64,000 bases of DNA, taken from positions 43,110,706-43,174,705 of the forward strand of contig CM036620.1 in assembly GCA_020746105.1 (NCBI GenBank). Reading direction: 5' to 3'. Origin of the DNA: Trogon surrucura (Eukaryota; Chordata; Aves; Trogoniformes; Trogonidae). Every line of letters begins with the position of its first letter. The stretch's first letter is position 1. Of this stretch, positions 13,366-27,450 are shown piece by piece. The translations under genes and the position numbers were made by a program. The notes under the pieces are model-generated. The model was given only the letters and a program-made list of their open reading frames with translations. It was not told the origin of the DNA and did no database searches.

Positions 13366-14320
13366 CTGGGAAAGTAGCTACTATGGATGGCAATGTACGG
13401 GTCACTGCTCCCTTAGGGACACTGAATACTAGCAAGAGAGACTGGTTTTATACTGGCAGTATACTGGCAGTATTTAGCATTTGTCTGCATTTGGATAGAT
13501 TCCAGTCATTGTTCAGTTTTGAATAAACTAAGTGTTAGGGCATTGGGTATGTAACAGATTATTTTTATAACACATTTTATGAATATGAGCCTACTTCTTT
13601 GGATTTATATTTATCTTCATTTTTTACTGACTGTAAAAGTTGCAACAATTTACAAAATGCGTATCAATGAAAATTAAATTCAGCACGCAAAAACAAATTA
13701 TACGAAGTATTGCAATTAGGTTCACTAAATCCAAGCAGAGTGACGATATTCACACGTGACTTCGTTAACTTGTTATTATTAGTTATATAAAAGTAGCTCA
13801 AATTATCACTCTCCTACATCTGTAACAAGTTTGCATGACATAATTCACTGGCTATTCTGACCAAATGATGTAAGAACCACAGGTTTCATGCCAAGAACTC
13901 TCATGAAAATGTGATTTGACATCAGCTACTTCTGATCTTTTCAAGACAGAGTTGCAGTGCAACTTGATCAATAGTGATTAAAAGTTATTCTTCAAAAGTG
14001 GCAGTTTTCTAGCATGATCCTTTCCACCCCTTTTCCAGATCGAGGAACATTCATATTTCACTTGCCACTCCATGTATGAATCTGTTTCAAATTTTTAGGG
14101 TTTCGCTACTCTGAGGAGTACGTCTCCACCAAATAAGACAGCATTTACCAAAATATTCTATATACGTAACCGGAATCTTAAACAAAAGGAAAGCAGTACC
14201 TTAGGGTAATAAAAAATAAATCAATCCAGCATTTTGTATTTTATCCTTTATCCAAACTAGTAAATCCAAGAGAGAATATTCAAAAGCCAAAACAAAAACT
14301 AAGTCAGAGTTAAGACTTAC

Positions 14321-14358
14321 GATACACACAAGTAACTCCATGACTCCCGCAATTATCT
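14321..14358 (-). CDS. Candidate internal exon (38 bases)
   Basis: The minus-strand acceptor (a T-rich tract ending CCTGTTTCAG) and donor ATC|GTAAGT are both strong. In phase 1 to phase 0 it reads IIAGVMELLVCI, an aliphatic helix-like segment that joins directly in phase to EQKGRE of the exon at 13328-13365. One other frame is also open. Confidence 0.33.
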
Positions 14359-14797
14359 CTGAAACAGGTACTGTAAATAGAAGTATTTAAAAGGTTATAC
14401 TATTAATGCAGAAACATTGTAACACATACATATGTATGCATATGTGTATATTCAAGAAACAACCATCAGTAAGAGTATGAAGAAAAATATGAGTTTTCTC
14501 TCACCTGGGATTAAACACTCTGGACCACGTGATTATAAAATGTCATTACCACAAGACAGTTGCAGGTTTTTGCATTGCTTAGCCAGGCAAATCAGTGACA
14601 ACTGGTCAAGAAATATAAACTCTGATCTTCAGGTTCAAGAAAATATCTACTTTTTCCTCCAGGAATAATGTTGTTATTAGTGTTATTCTCTACAAATTCT
14701 TATTTGCTTATTGTAATAAATAAAGGCTGCATTCAGGGAAACTTGATTAACAGTATATATAGCAGGAAAAATGAAGGATAGACTAAAAGCTCACTAG

Positions 14798-14852
14798 ATA
14801 ATATGATATAAACAAAAGACAACCTTGTTGTCTTTTGTTTATATCATATTAT
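14798..14852. repeat. Perfect 25-bp inverted repeat with 5-base loop
   Basis: The arms at 14798-14822 and 14828-14852 are exact reverse complements, separated by CCTTG. The core of the left arm reads ATATGATATAAACAAAAGAC. A DNA or RNA copy would fold into a stable 25-bp stem. It is followed immediately by A/T-rich short repeats of the type TTGAAATATTA at 14871-14925. I see no transposon termini or target-site duplication. A replication template switch is a likely origin. Confidence 0.9.
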
Positions 14853-17800
14853 TGAATTTTAGTTGAATTAAAATTTATTGAAATATTATTGAAATATTAT
14901 TGAAATTTAGTTGAATTTTAGTACTGATGCTCTAGAAATTGGCAACTATCTATGCATATCTACATAGAGCCATACAACATACTGGTTACAGTTCTATTTT
15001 TCTTTTACTGGCATTTTGATGAACGGTTGTTTTTTTGACAGATCACATGGCCTACAACAATACAAAAACGTACTGCAAACTCAGTGCAAAATGTAAAGAC
15101 CATTTAGACAGCAGCATGATTCGACTCAGCTAAACCCAGAAATTTTGTAGCATTGGTCAAAATATTGCTAATCATTTTACAAATTGGAAATCTCATTGCG
15201 ACAAAAAAAAAATTGCAAGAAAGCTGTCATTTTTTTAACACTCTCTTTGCCTTTCACTTTTGCAATTTACTAAAAAGAGAAATCCCACATTTTCCAAGAA
15301 CACCATTTAACAGGTACTATCTTACAATATTTTTCAGGGATAATAATAATATAGAAAAAGTACTATAATTTTATCCCTGGTATTTTTCCTTTTAGTTGAT
15401 GATGAAGATCATGTCCACACTATTCTTGAGAGTCATTCTAGTACAGGCATCCCTATAAGCACCTCCTTCCTGCATTCACACAGCAGACCTTTTGGGATTT
15501 GTTCTGAGTTCCAACCTTTCTACACCACAGCTGTTCTACAACCTTACACATTCTACACAAGGAGCTCTACCTTACCCCAGAAGTCTCTCGAAGCAAAACT
15601 GGTGGAAGTCATATCTCTGCATTAACAGCTGTCTATACTTTCTTGTCAGGGCCCTTCTACATCCTGGAAGCTAACAGCCTTCATGAGGTAAAATGCCCCA
15701 CATCTGTCTTCATGGGGCTGGACTGCTGGAATATCTACACAAAACAGGACAGTGCTTCCTGTCCCCATCCCAGGCTGATCCCAGGTCCTGCAGAGGTGAG
15801 GCAAGCCAGAATGTCCCACATGCGGGCTCCCTTCACCACCTCACAGGTTGTATGAGCCTGTGCCTTGAAGAGAATCTACAACCCTAACCAGAGAGCTTAA
15901 CACCACAGGGGTACAGAGAGGGCCACCTGCAAGGAACAAGAATGAAGAAACCATTCTTTAGTTTATGTAAGAGGTGAAGAGCAGTAAATTTTGGGGACCA
16001 AGTCGAGAGACACACATTTAACTCCTGCTAAAAGCCAGGAATATGTTTTACTGTTTCCCAGGCCAAAATGTCCTTCCTCAGAGCTTACAAAGAAATGGAT
16101 CTTATAACCGGCCTCCAAAGAATTGCTGTACTGTACACTGCAGTACTCAAAAGAAAAACAAACAAGGAACTGGATGAGATGACCCTGTCTCCCTACCCCT
16201 GAAATTAGGTGGCCCAGGAGTTTTGGGCTCTTGTTCACAAAAGATGAAGACATATTATCAGACAAGCAACATCAAAAGGTGACTCTTCAGTGACCAGCTA
16301 TCAGTGAACACCATCTGACCTTCAGCAACATTGATTCCTACCACTGATTCTGATCTACTGATGCTGCTCGATCAGTTAAAGTTTCAGATTGTGTCTATTA
16401 CAGCAAACACCTACTTGCGGACCCATAAAATATTTTAAAAACATATCCAAGTGCAGATATCTTACTGTAAACCTATGTGAACTAGTGAATATACTTCCTA
16501 GGGGTTTTAAAAACACTAACATGACAAAAAGAAATCTGCTCTCTAAAGTGTTTCAATAGATTTTGAAATGGACTTTCACCTCTATAAACAAGAGCTTCAT
16601 TGACCTCACTGAAATTACTGTAATTCATTCTAGATGCATGTTAAATCCTTCATGCTCTGCAGATTTACTGAAATAGACAGGAAGAACGGTGATGTGCAAG
16701 AATGCCATGCACCTGCAACTCAAAGCACAGTTAGCAGAATTTCTAGAGCATCCTGTCTGAACAAGCAGCTTATTTAGTCCTTCGTGACTAACAGTCAGTC
16801 AGTTCATTCAACTATTCCAGTTTATCACACAAAAAACCCCAGCACACTGAATTGTAAATAATGCCAAAGCTTGCAGATATTATAAAATATTATTTCATGA
16901 GCTATGCTATATTTGGAGGTGTCACTTTCTTAAAAAATCTGCTATGTAACTAATAACTTCTAAAAATATTTCTTTTAGACTGTAAACAACTATAAGATGA
17001 ACACAATGCTGAGTAGAAAATTGGTATATAAGAAAGGTCAGTCACTTTTAGAAAAATCGCACCCATAGGAGTATTTGTTCTGTTAGCACACACAGCCTAA
17101 GATTCTGGTTCGTTTCTCTTCCTTGCACAGAATTCTGCCTGCCACCCTAAGGGCCCATGAAGCATGTTCTCCTCCCTGATTCCCTACAAAAAAAAATGTT
17201 TTGACATATCTGTGATAAAAATGAATTTTAAAGTTCCCATATAAGTAGCAGGGAAGGAAACCTCATTCTTTCTAGTGTTTGTTTAGCAGCTAGACTTCAA
17301 ACATTCTCTGAAAGGCAAACAACTCCAGGAAAAGGAAGATTGAAACACAACAAGAACACTGAACACATGAAAGGTTTCGAACTACATCTGCAGATTAAAT
17401 AACAGGTTAACAATGATGGGAACCAAATACATAATTCGAAATCCAAGAGAAAGGGAGGAACCAAACTACACAAGGTTCATGACAAGTATTAATTCTTCTA
17501 CAGATAATTTTGTAGGGTTACTGTTCTTATTCTCAGGACGAGAAATTTCTTCTTTAAGCAATGGAGGATCATGAAGCTTCAACGTCACACAGAGATTATT
17601 TCTTTATCTTCTGCATGTGAGCCAAATAGCAGCTGAAAACATCTGTACTTTAAGGAAAATTAATTATTCTGTATCAGATAAATGAGAGAGCAAGCACCAC
17701 ATTATCTTTGGATGTTACTGCTTTAGCCTGTATCTTCATCCTGACTCACAATGTGTCATTGCCCAGAAATATTCACTGCTTTATTGCATTGGAAAAATGA

Positions 17801-18199
17801 AGCAAGAGCTCCCTCTATGTAACTCCGGACACATTACTTAGTTGTTCTGTGTTACAGATACATTTGGTGTCTATTTTACAAATCTTACTGTGAATGTGAA
17901 TGATGCACATAACATATCAACAAAATTATTCAAAGAAATCAGAGTTTTCACCACTAGACTGAAATAGCATTTTCAGCAAAATTACAGAGAATAATTACAG
18001 GCTAAAAATATAAGATTGTTACACTAAATGAGTTGGTAGTAAAGGCCCATTGAAGGTACAGGGCCAGAATTTCAGATGAAGCATGCCTAGCTCCTGACCA
18101 AGCAAGCACTTCTGCTTGAAAGTAAGTTAAATCAGACCAATAAGAAACATCTGAGAAAGGTCTTGATCAATTCTACAGTCATATGACAGTAAAATTTAC

Positions 18200-18225
18200 C
18201 ATCCTCAGCCATCTTGCCTGCCTCT
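18200..18225 (-). CDS. Weak candidate internal exon (26 bases)
   Basis: The minus-strand acceptor GAAGTTTTCAACAG and donor ATG|GTAAAT enclose 26 bases that read EAGKMAED in phase 2 to phase 1, fitting the exons on both sides. It is too short to trust alone. Confidence 0.22.
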
Positions 18226-20510
18226 CTGTTGAAAACTTCAGCTCCTGCAGCAGGAACAACTTCTGAACAACCACAGATGGTTTACCATCGCACTCAGATC
18301 ATCATGCCAAATTATATTGATGCTGCTTAGGATGACTTTAATATCCTGGGTAGTAAATAGCAGTTGTTCAGAACTTGCATCAAGTGTGGTTGCTCCTGCT
18401 GCAGAAGCAATAACCTCCAAGAGAATGCCAGGCAGACAGTTAAACTGGTTCAGCCAAATGAACTGCGATTGTTTGTGTTTGTAAATTAAAATTCTGAACA
18501 CAAAGGTGATTCTTCAGCGACGCATCATAGAAATGGGAACACTTACAATATTTCCAGTCTATCTTTGCAAGGATACTCCTGCCTTATGTAAACAATTCCT
18601 AGAGCTATTTGTAATTTTTCCCAGAATGTTGGCAGATAACTCTGCAACTAAGGGGACAAGATACCTTTCTTCATGAAAAAGTATCAATAATGCATGATGG
18701 TAGTAAGCACTGTTAACATGTAGTCACTGTAAGTATTACTGCCTTGAAGTTGTACAAAATTATTCCAAATTTCACTGCACTTTCTAAATAAGACAAAGCC
18801 ATCCCTTATCCATCCTTTCCTTTCAGAAACAAAATTTTTGCCAAGACATTTCAAATTTAAGGTGGAAAATTACTTTCTATCTTGAAGTTTGTGTCTATTT
18901 TATTTTAAATTCAACAAGCCCTGGGATTGATGTGATTAATGTTATAGGTAAGTAACATGTTAACAGTATGGAGGTCCTACTGTTTATTTTCAGGTTTCCT
19001 CCCCTTCTCCTCAGTGGCTAGGCTGACAAGCACTTTCCACAGAGAAAGGAGAACAATGACTGCGGGCAGCACACTGACTTCACAGGCTCCTTCCTTACCT
19101 TGAGGAAAGAACAGATTTTCCTAAACTTCAGAGTCACTGGTTATCTAGCAGAAATACTTACTGCCTCTACACCAAAACTTTCATCAAAATGTATCATTTT
19201 GACCAGGGCACTGTTTTCTTGTCAGCCTGGACTGTTGAGACAATTGCAACCTAATGGCTGAAGAAATTCTCTGAGACTACTCTAAGGACTTTCAGACACA
19301 GAGCATCCTAAGAAGGCTGTCCCAGGAGTTAATCAGAAGAATGAGAGTAACCAGCCTGGATGATTTGATTACAGACTTTTGCCATGCTTGCATTTTGTAC
19401 AGCATATTCCTGTCCCAAAGAACAGACTGAGAGAAGCTTGGTGCTCTTAAAATTAACATACTTCTTATCCAGATCTTCACAGCAGCAGTTTATTGCTGGG
19501 GCATTAACATGTCTCTGGTTTATACTCTACCTTTACTCTTTGTGTTGACACATCACTGGTACTGAGCGCTGGTTCAATAACTGCTTATCCAAATAACCCA
19601 CTGTAAAATATCAATTTGGTGGGTTTTCTGGACACCTAGAAATGTGCCATAAGAACTCAGACATTATGGCATGGAAGATACCTCTCTAGGCAGTACTGAC
19701 GATTCCAGAGCTGTAACACTAATAAGTTAAATTCCAAATATGGAGTTGCAAGGCATGATCCAGGTAAGATTACAAGACAGACGGGCATACTTCTGATAAC
19801 TATAATCTGCCCAGTATTAGTAACATGCTGGCACACAGATTCTGACCTCTGGCAATTCTGCGCACGTTTTCTGACTGCTTCAGCCTCTGCAGTGGTATTT
19901 TCACTGCCTTTGTGAGACTAGCTAATTACACTAAATTCACCTGTGATGTGATCACACAGTTATGTGGGCTGACAGGCCTAACAAAATTACATCCATCTTC
20001 CCAACCAATGGCAGAAGTAGCATGGGGAGGGACAATCAACATAGCTGAATCTTCCTTGGCTGCCAGAACGGTGGGAGGTAGACCACTGGCATCTGCTGCC
20101 TGTTACAGGAAGCAGTCTTTCGTTATGAGTAAAAGATTAAGTATTTACTCCAGGATCTAAAAGTGTGTGCTGAGAAATTCTATCTAATAATGAAACTTTT
20201 AGAAGTACATTGTGTTGATTTGTCTCTACTAGAAAAGGACATCTTAATACTGAACTGTATCTTTTGTTAATATTTAAATACAGGTCAGGCAACACCAGTG
20301 TGAATTTGCATTCATAATTTCTTTCTGAAAAGATAATTTGACACGCTCTCTTTTTTCACTTTGCTGTGTATTCAGCTTGAGTTGAAAGATCATTTACTGC
20401 ACTAATGCGTTTCCCCTTCAAAAATGTCTGTGCATGCCATGTCTCATGATGAATACCCATTTGTAAACAAAGTAGTGATTCATTATTATAGCTGAAGGGC
20501 ATCGTTTTAC

Positions 20511-20574
20511 CTGGATGTAAATTCATCATTTTTTAATGCCTCACAGCTTGATGCTTGAAATCTCATCAAGCATT
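20511..20574 (-). CDS. Candidate internal exon (64 bases)
   Basis: Read on the minus strand it has a donor CAG|GTAAAA and an acceptor ending GCTTTCAG whose pyrimidine tract is poor. Only the phase 1 to phase 2 frame is open: 20 codons containing CLMRFQASSCEALKNDEFTS. It takes the outgoing C of the exon at 27333-27450 to form a Gln codon. Confidence 0.3.
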
Positions 20575-23500
20575 CTGAAAGCTTCGTTGACACAGATTGA
20601 TGATCCAAACAATTAAGTTAATAATGGCATCAGCAACTGGAGGTTAGTATCAATCAGAGAAAAAGTGAGCCAAGTCCATCCCTGGTGTATGCTTAATAAA
20701 GTCAAAGGAGGTACGCTTGGGATCTATTTACTGCAAACAATATATTTGACCCCTTTTTTCCTTTTCTGAGCTATTTTTATGAGTCTAGCTATACTGCATT
20801 AAGTACTCTGTGGACAACAAATTGAAGCATTTTTTTTAACAGGTCAGGTACCATTAAACACTATAAAAACACTCCTCTTAGAATGGTTTCAGAAAAGCTA
20901 ACAATCTATGAAAATTTTGTTAGGGCTCAGCTGGAAACAGCCACTTCTCAGCTGCTAATTACTACACCTCACCTGAGATATGGAGATGTGGTAACTGCCC
21001 ATGTATTTACTTCTGGTGTGCTCTAATGCGTAGCAAAACAGTATTCAGTAAAACCCCAGCTTTTTGTTGGATTTGTAGCTTAGCTAGCTACAAAAGTTTT
21101 TGGTTTTTTTCTAGCATTGTATGTCTCAATGCATGTCTACATGATCTGGGAATCCACGCATGAACATATGGCATCATTTGAATTCAGGCTGAACTAATCA
21201 TAATTGTCTCAAGGAAGATTGTCTGCTACGGCCTTTGATGGATTCTGTAAGATTGTGACCATTACAACCACCTCATTATTAATTCCACTGCTATCAATCT
21301 TTCTGCAATATTAACCTCAGCATTTAAAGAAAGCCAAAGCACTAACTCTTAAAACTACGGAACTTCTTTCCTAGATCTCTGCGACGGTTTAACAGTCAGC
21401 CTAATGTCTTGTGCCAACTGACGTAATTGTACCTGGCAAACAGCGCCTGGGAACTGCCAGTTTTATGCTGGAGACTGACAGATGAACAGCTTTTCTTTCT
21501 GAAGAGAGCCAGGTGCTTGGACTGAGATGTAAAGGGCTTAGGTACTGCCTTGAAGCTAAGCTGTTTCATCCTCTCTTTGATAGTAATAAATGGGAGAAAT
21601 TCAGGAGTCAGATGACTATAAAAGTACTCTGGATCCAAAGATGACACCTGCCACTGTCTGTCTGCCTCATTTTTCTTTTTTTTTCTTTTTTTTTTTTTTA
21701 AGTTTTTGTCATTTTTACAATATTGATTATCTCTATAGCCTTGTCACTCCCTTCCTCTACCAGAGTTATTTTAACTCAGATTTGAAACAAATTCTTCAGA
21801 TATTTCACAGCAGTTGATGTCTTTAATGGTATAGTTAGGGTTCCCATGTTAACACTGATCCTTTCCCGCTTGTACATCTGGCACCACAGAAAAAGCACGA
21901 GCGCTTAGGTAAGTAATTTTCCTAACTATGAGATTCTGGCACAACTACAGACAGCTGCTTTTATTTGTCAGGTCCCTTGCATGCATCAGTGATCTTGCAG
22001 TTGCAAGCACAACAAAACCTTGTACGTTACATATGAAGATACTATTCATTATTTTAAGAACATTGATTTTGGTACAGTTATTAACAAAGTAAGACAAGCC
22101 CTGTGCAAGTGTACTGAACTGCCTTGCATTAAGATTAAGGGTTGTTTTTGAGAGAAGCAAAAGTCAGACTAACGTCATTCTAAAGAAAGACTATATAGAG
22201 ACAACACAGCGTGCAAATAAAGATTATGATATTTCATATGTAGTGAAAAGTACATATTATTTTGCTAAAGTCTGATACATAAAAAATAATTACCGAGGAA
22301 TGGATGATAGCAACTGGAGGGAGTAGTGACAAAAAAAGAGAACGTATCAGGGAGTTACAAACAGTCAGGTCAGCTGGAGGTCCAGTCATCCTTCTAAAGT
22401 ACGCTAAGCTGTAGAGAAGTCAGGAACACATACCTATGCATATATTTTAAATTTATTTCTCTGAAATCTTTCAGTTCTAGATGACATTCTTTGCTACTGC
22501 TCTTAATTTCTGGAAAGCACCAAATCGAAGTTGAATCTGAAGAGGTAAACATGGACATCTATTTATCCTCTTTCATAAAATAAGAGCAAGGAGCCACTCA
22601 AGAAAACTGAAAGACAGCAGGCTTGATGTTAAAGAGAATATTATTATAAAGCACATAATTAACGTGTTGAACTCTCCACCACAAGATAACAGTGATGTGA
22701 TAGCAGCAGACAGAAAAAGCATGTATTTAATGAAAATATTGTTACACTAGGCAGAATATTAAAATACATTTTCACAGATGTAAAGCAATTAGAGTACATC
22801 AGATGTTATGACAAATAATAAAAGCAAGGAAACAAAAGCAAAATAAAACTATACATAAAAATAATAAAAATTCAGTTATCACAACCGTTATACAAAACAC
22901 AACACACACCACAACTCAAATTCTGATCAATTTTTATCATATATCTCTTAGTCAAGCTCTCTCCCTCCCTTCAACCCTCTTCCTATTCTAAGAAAAATGT
23001 GTACATTTGAGTTTATTTTCTTTTTCATGGATGCTCCCACTGTGCAATCTGTTTCAATGCTGCCAGAGTATTTGATGCCCGCACTTGTCAGATACTTTAC
23101 AGTAATAAGAGTATTTGCTTGGCTTGGCATACTAACTCCTATGACAGGGCAGCCTATTTTACCTCTGTAGCTTTCTCTTCTAAGCTTAGTGGAGGTGTGA
23201 TTATCAGGTTCTTAACAGATGCTCATTAGGCAACCTGCCTTTTCTGTGTACGGAATAAAGAAAAGCAAGTACATGTAATGGTACATTTACTTTTAGAGTA
23301 ACACAGTAAAAGACATAGCTACTTCTTCATTTCCAAAATAACTAGGTCCTCATTTTAAAATGGAGCTAGATGTGTAGCTCATAGATTAGATAGAGGTTAT
23401 TTTCATACTCAGTGATTTATATTAGCACAGAAATTAAAATGTCCAGTATAGGACTATGCAGATGAAAAGCACTGAATTATTTTTCTTATATATTGTTCCA

Positions 23501-25439
23501 ACTTCTAACAAGAAGTTGGAATTGAAATACCTGCTACTAGTTTGTACTGAGAACATAGAAAAGGCCAGTACTACAAAACATATTATGCCATTTTATAGAC
23601 ACAGCAATAATGAAAACATTGCTAAAGCAATGAGACTTGCCAGCTACTGATGAGACTCAGGAGAAATTCTTTAACAGATGTTTCCTACATCAAATTGATA
23701 CTTAGCTCTCTCTGGCTACCATGATGTTGAGAATTCACGACCTGATTCAATGATAAACACCTCTTCAGTAGTCCCATAAAAAACAAATTCTTGCAATAGG
23801 TTTTCCTTCCACACAGCAGCTGGTAAAATATATTTATGGCCTTGAGTCCCTTATGGTTAAGTTGTATTACAGCACTCTTGTTGTGCATGACATAATTAGG
23901 GTTCTGTCAGCACATCAGTCATACACTGATGGATGCACAGCCCATTTTCTTTACCTTTTTAAAAGCTACTATCCTCATGGTGAGCAGTGACTACTGCATT
24001 ACAAGCTGACCTGACCACCTCCTTGCTTATTGAAAATTTCAAATGCTGTGCTCCAAGATTATTTATTATTTTTTACTGCAACCTTATTTCAACAACTTCC
24101 TTTGACAGCTGCTATTTATTATTTTTAAATGCCCTCTAATTTACAATGCACTGAATACTATTCCCTCCGGATAATTTCTTTCCTTAGCTTCAAGTTTCAT
24201 CATTAAACATTGTTTAGGCATCTTTCAAGAACAGATATTCAACTCACTCTAAAGTAAGAAATTACCACCCAAGGTGAGAACTTTAGCAGCTTATACCCAG
24301 GATGGCAATTAGCAAGAACATAATAGTTTGAGACACTAGATAAGCCTGGAAATACAGAAAGTCAGACGAACACTGTTTTAACATAATACCCAGATCTATT
24401 TGTTTCATCTCTTATTTTTAGAAATCTTCAACTCCAGGTGATATTAATAATATACCTATAACATATACTCCATCCCAACGATAGTTGCTCAGGTCACAAA
24501 ATATACACCAAGGAAGTACACTCATTTTGAAAAAAAATACCTTGAAACAAACTGTAGCAGACACTGAAAAGATATTCTTGTCACAGAAGTCTGAGAAAAA
24601 CCTCGATTTTTCACATTATTAGAAATTTCTAGTTATATTATAGTTTTTTGTCAAAATTTACACCACTTCAATTTTCACTGATTTTCATAAATTGAGCTCT
24701 CATATTTTCTTTAAGTTTTCTGCTGCTTTTCATTTCCTTTAGTGTTTATGCTGTTGGTATGACTAATAACTCAGGTACCTGGAATGGCATAATTTATTTT
24801 TGCAGTGCAGCATATGTTAAAGTTTCTTATGAGTGGGATCAAAATAACAGCATCTTGGGCAAGGACAAATTACTTTTCCTAAAAAAGTTATCTTTATAGT
24901 AAGTATCTTTAATTCAGTTAAGCTTTTTTTACTTTTAACAGGCAAGTCAGGAGTAATAATTCAATTCAAATTAATGAACCTTTTCTAGCATATAACTGAC
25001 ATAAGAAAAACAAAACCTTTGATCCTGAATAAATACTTCTTAATAGCAAATCACCTCATTTGGACTGGAACACAAGAGGGGAAATCACTGAATAACCAGG
25101 CAATTCCAGAAACACAGTTTTTATAATTATATCCTGAACAACAGTGAAATTGAGCATCTGAACTTAGCCTGGCATCTTAAAACACATGCTTCAAAAAATA
25201 TCACCTTGCCTACTTCTTCCACATAAATCATGGAGTGCCACCTTGCCTTTGCAGGCCTTACCTTCTCAACTGCTAAAAATTGCTGGCATCATTAACTCAC
25301 TTCATATTATGCTATTTCTCTTTCTGCCCAACCTGTCACCACCTCATCTTCTCCTGCATCCCCCGGTTTGACAGATGCACTTGCAGTAATACCTGCCTAG
25401 CTTTTGACTTATCCAGATGCTGCTATGTTGCCAGCTTCC

Positions 25440-25570
25440 TCCTGAGAGCGCTGCTGCATCGGGAGCTGCTTCCCGCGCCGCAATCACAACTAAGGCGACT
25501 TTCAAGCAACTCGGCAACAGCAACGTTGTCGCCTAGATACGCTGCTTATTTCCAACTTAACCCATGCTGT
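25440..25570. other. Small isolated CpG-rich patch
   Basis: About ten CpG dinucleotides occur in 130 bases, within DNA that is otherwise nearly CpG-free. I see no start codon with a downstream donor, TATA box or known RNA gene attached. It could be a minor promoter or enhancer, or the remnant of a GC-rich insertion. Confidence 0.35.
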
Positions 25571-26599
25571 GCGGATTTATCCACAATTTACAGAAACAAC
25601 TGACTTTTCCGAGAAAAAAACACATTGCTGTGGCCTAAGCAGTTCTGTCTCACTGACACAAGCGGGGAACACTCTATTTGTACATGGTCTATACAGAACA
25701 TTACACAAGAAATACGTTCACAACTTCCAAAAAATCCAGCAGATTTGTACTCTGCGTTGTTTGAGTCTATGTGCCTCATTTTCAGAGCTGCTGATCACAG
25801 CTCTTCTTTTGCATACTTCACAAGACCTTACAGAAATTTGGCATATAACCAAAAACCCAATTGTTTAATTTTTCTTTTTAATATAAATTTTTAAAGGAAA
25901 ACTAGACTATAGTGGTGATTGCATGGATAGATTGATACGGAACCCTACCAAAATTTTGAACTCACTGTTACAACATTCATTCAGTAAGGAACTGAAGATG
26001 AAGATTTTTTAAAAAACCCACATTATTTCTAGAAAATGTTATAATCAAACACGTTTGAGTGACATTATTATACCACATGCAATTCTGATTAAAAGTTACT
26101 TGTAAAAATATAAAGTAAATTAAATGACCTGAAAGGCTAAAAAAAGTGAAGTCACAAGAGTCAAGTTACAGAGTCTATCAAGTGCTACTTCTAGCTCCAT
26201 TCACCTAAAAATATTAGGAAAGGACAAAAATTATTCTATTGATAAAAGATATAGTGATACTGACAGGTAAACATGCAGGGTAGACAGGTTCACTTAAACT
26301 TTTGTCTAAAGATGGTGCGCTTTTGATCAGGTAAGAAGAAAAACATACTGTTTCTACAACCTTACTCTGCTAAAACCAAGGAAACTGTATCTCATGTAGT
26401 TGTTATTTCTCTCAAGCCACCAGTGTTTAATTTTAAAATAAACACTGTTTAAATGTGCAAATGATATAAACCTACTGCAATCACAATCTGTAAAATGACC
26501 CAGATGTGGCTGTGGGCAAAGAGAAACTGTTTTCCCAAATTATTCTTATTTACTCATCTTTGGTTTTTAGTCTGCCTTTGCTTCTAGTCTGGCTAGGAA

Positions 26600-26790
26600 C
26601 TTAGAATCATTTCTGTGTAATACCTGCCAATTTAATTAATGGTCTGCTTACTCCCTTTTCCACATCATTACTGAAGATGTTAAATAAGACCAGTTCTAAC
26701 ACTAATCCCATGGTGCTTTGGCAGACATCTCTCCTCACAATGTAATTTATCATACCCTTTGTTTGGAGATTGTTTGGATGATACAGCTGA
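26600..26790 (-). mobile_element. Old, decayed CR1-like reverse-transcriptase fragment
   Basis: The minus-strand translation contains [14 protein letters not shown] followed by a degenerate KLAG, resembling the [15 protein letters not shown]...KFADDTK block of CR1. Substitutions and loss of the catalytic FADD show it is an ancient copy. Its boundaries are approximate. Confidence 0.45.
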
Positions 26791-27332
26791 TGTAAAAGGA
26801 GACTGCCCACCTGCTTGGATATGTCAACCACAGGGAATGTATTGTATCAATTACTGAAAAACTTCACAGACTTTATTTGTTTCTTGCTGCAAATCAGAAA
26901 ATGCAGACTGTTGATAAGGTTCTAGAGAAGAGCTCTAAATCTTTTGGTTCCTGATACCTGAGAGACAGTTCAGGAATCAGGTCACTGTAAATGCTCTAGG
27001 TGACCGAGAATTCATAGAAGCAAATCCCCACTTTCCGAAAAAAAAAGCCCTACTGAAAAAACAGGTAGAGATATAAACTCTCAGCTTAAAAAAAGAGAAG
27101 AAACTTATATTTTTTGACACCCAGAAGAAAGCAAGCTATTTTTCTTAAAGTGATCCCAAATCAGACCATACGAGACTGGAAGTGACTTGTAAGAAGTCAG
27201 CTGCTTCTGCATCTTTGAGGGCAGTAGTTGAACTATATTTAAATGACTTCAGATGGAGACTTCTACAGATGGAGAATTCTCAAGATAATTTCTCACTCAG
27301 ATTACGATCTAGGTAATATTGTTCTTACTTAC

Positions 27333-27450
27333 GTGATATCATCAACTCTTTTTTAGCAGTTTGCATTCTTTCTTCTGTCACAGATTGTTGGTGCAGTTTT
27401 CCTTTCTGGTGTATCAGCTGACAGATGGTCAAAGCAAGGTACTCCCCCCT
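27333..27450 (-). CDS. Candidate internal exon (118 bases), best-supported inner exon
   Basis: On the minus strand a strong acceptor (GTATTTGTTTTTTTCAG) is followed by 39 open codons and an excellent donor, CAC|GTAAGT. The peptide begins RGEYLALTICQLIHQKGKL and continues as a charged, helix-prone segment with QQSVTEERMQTAKKEL. Only this frame (phase 0 in, phase 1 out) looks coding. Upstream it joins in phase to LYYICK of the exon at 33488-33525. The composition is that of a coiled or helical soluble protein. I do not recognise the family. Confidence 0.5.
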
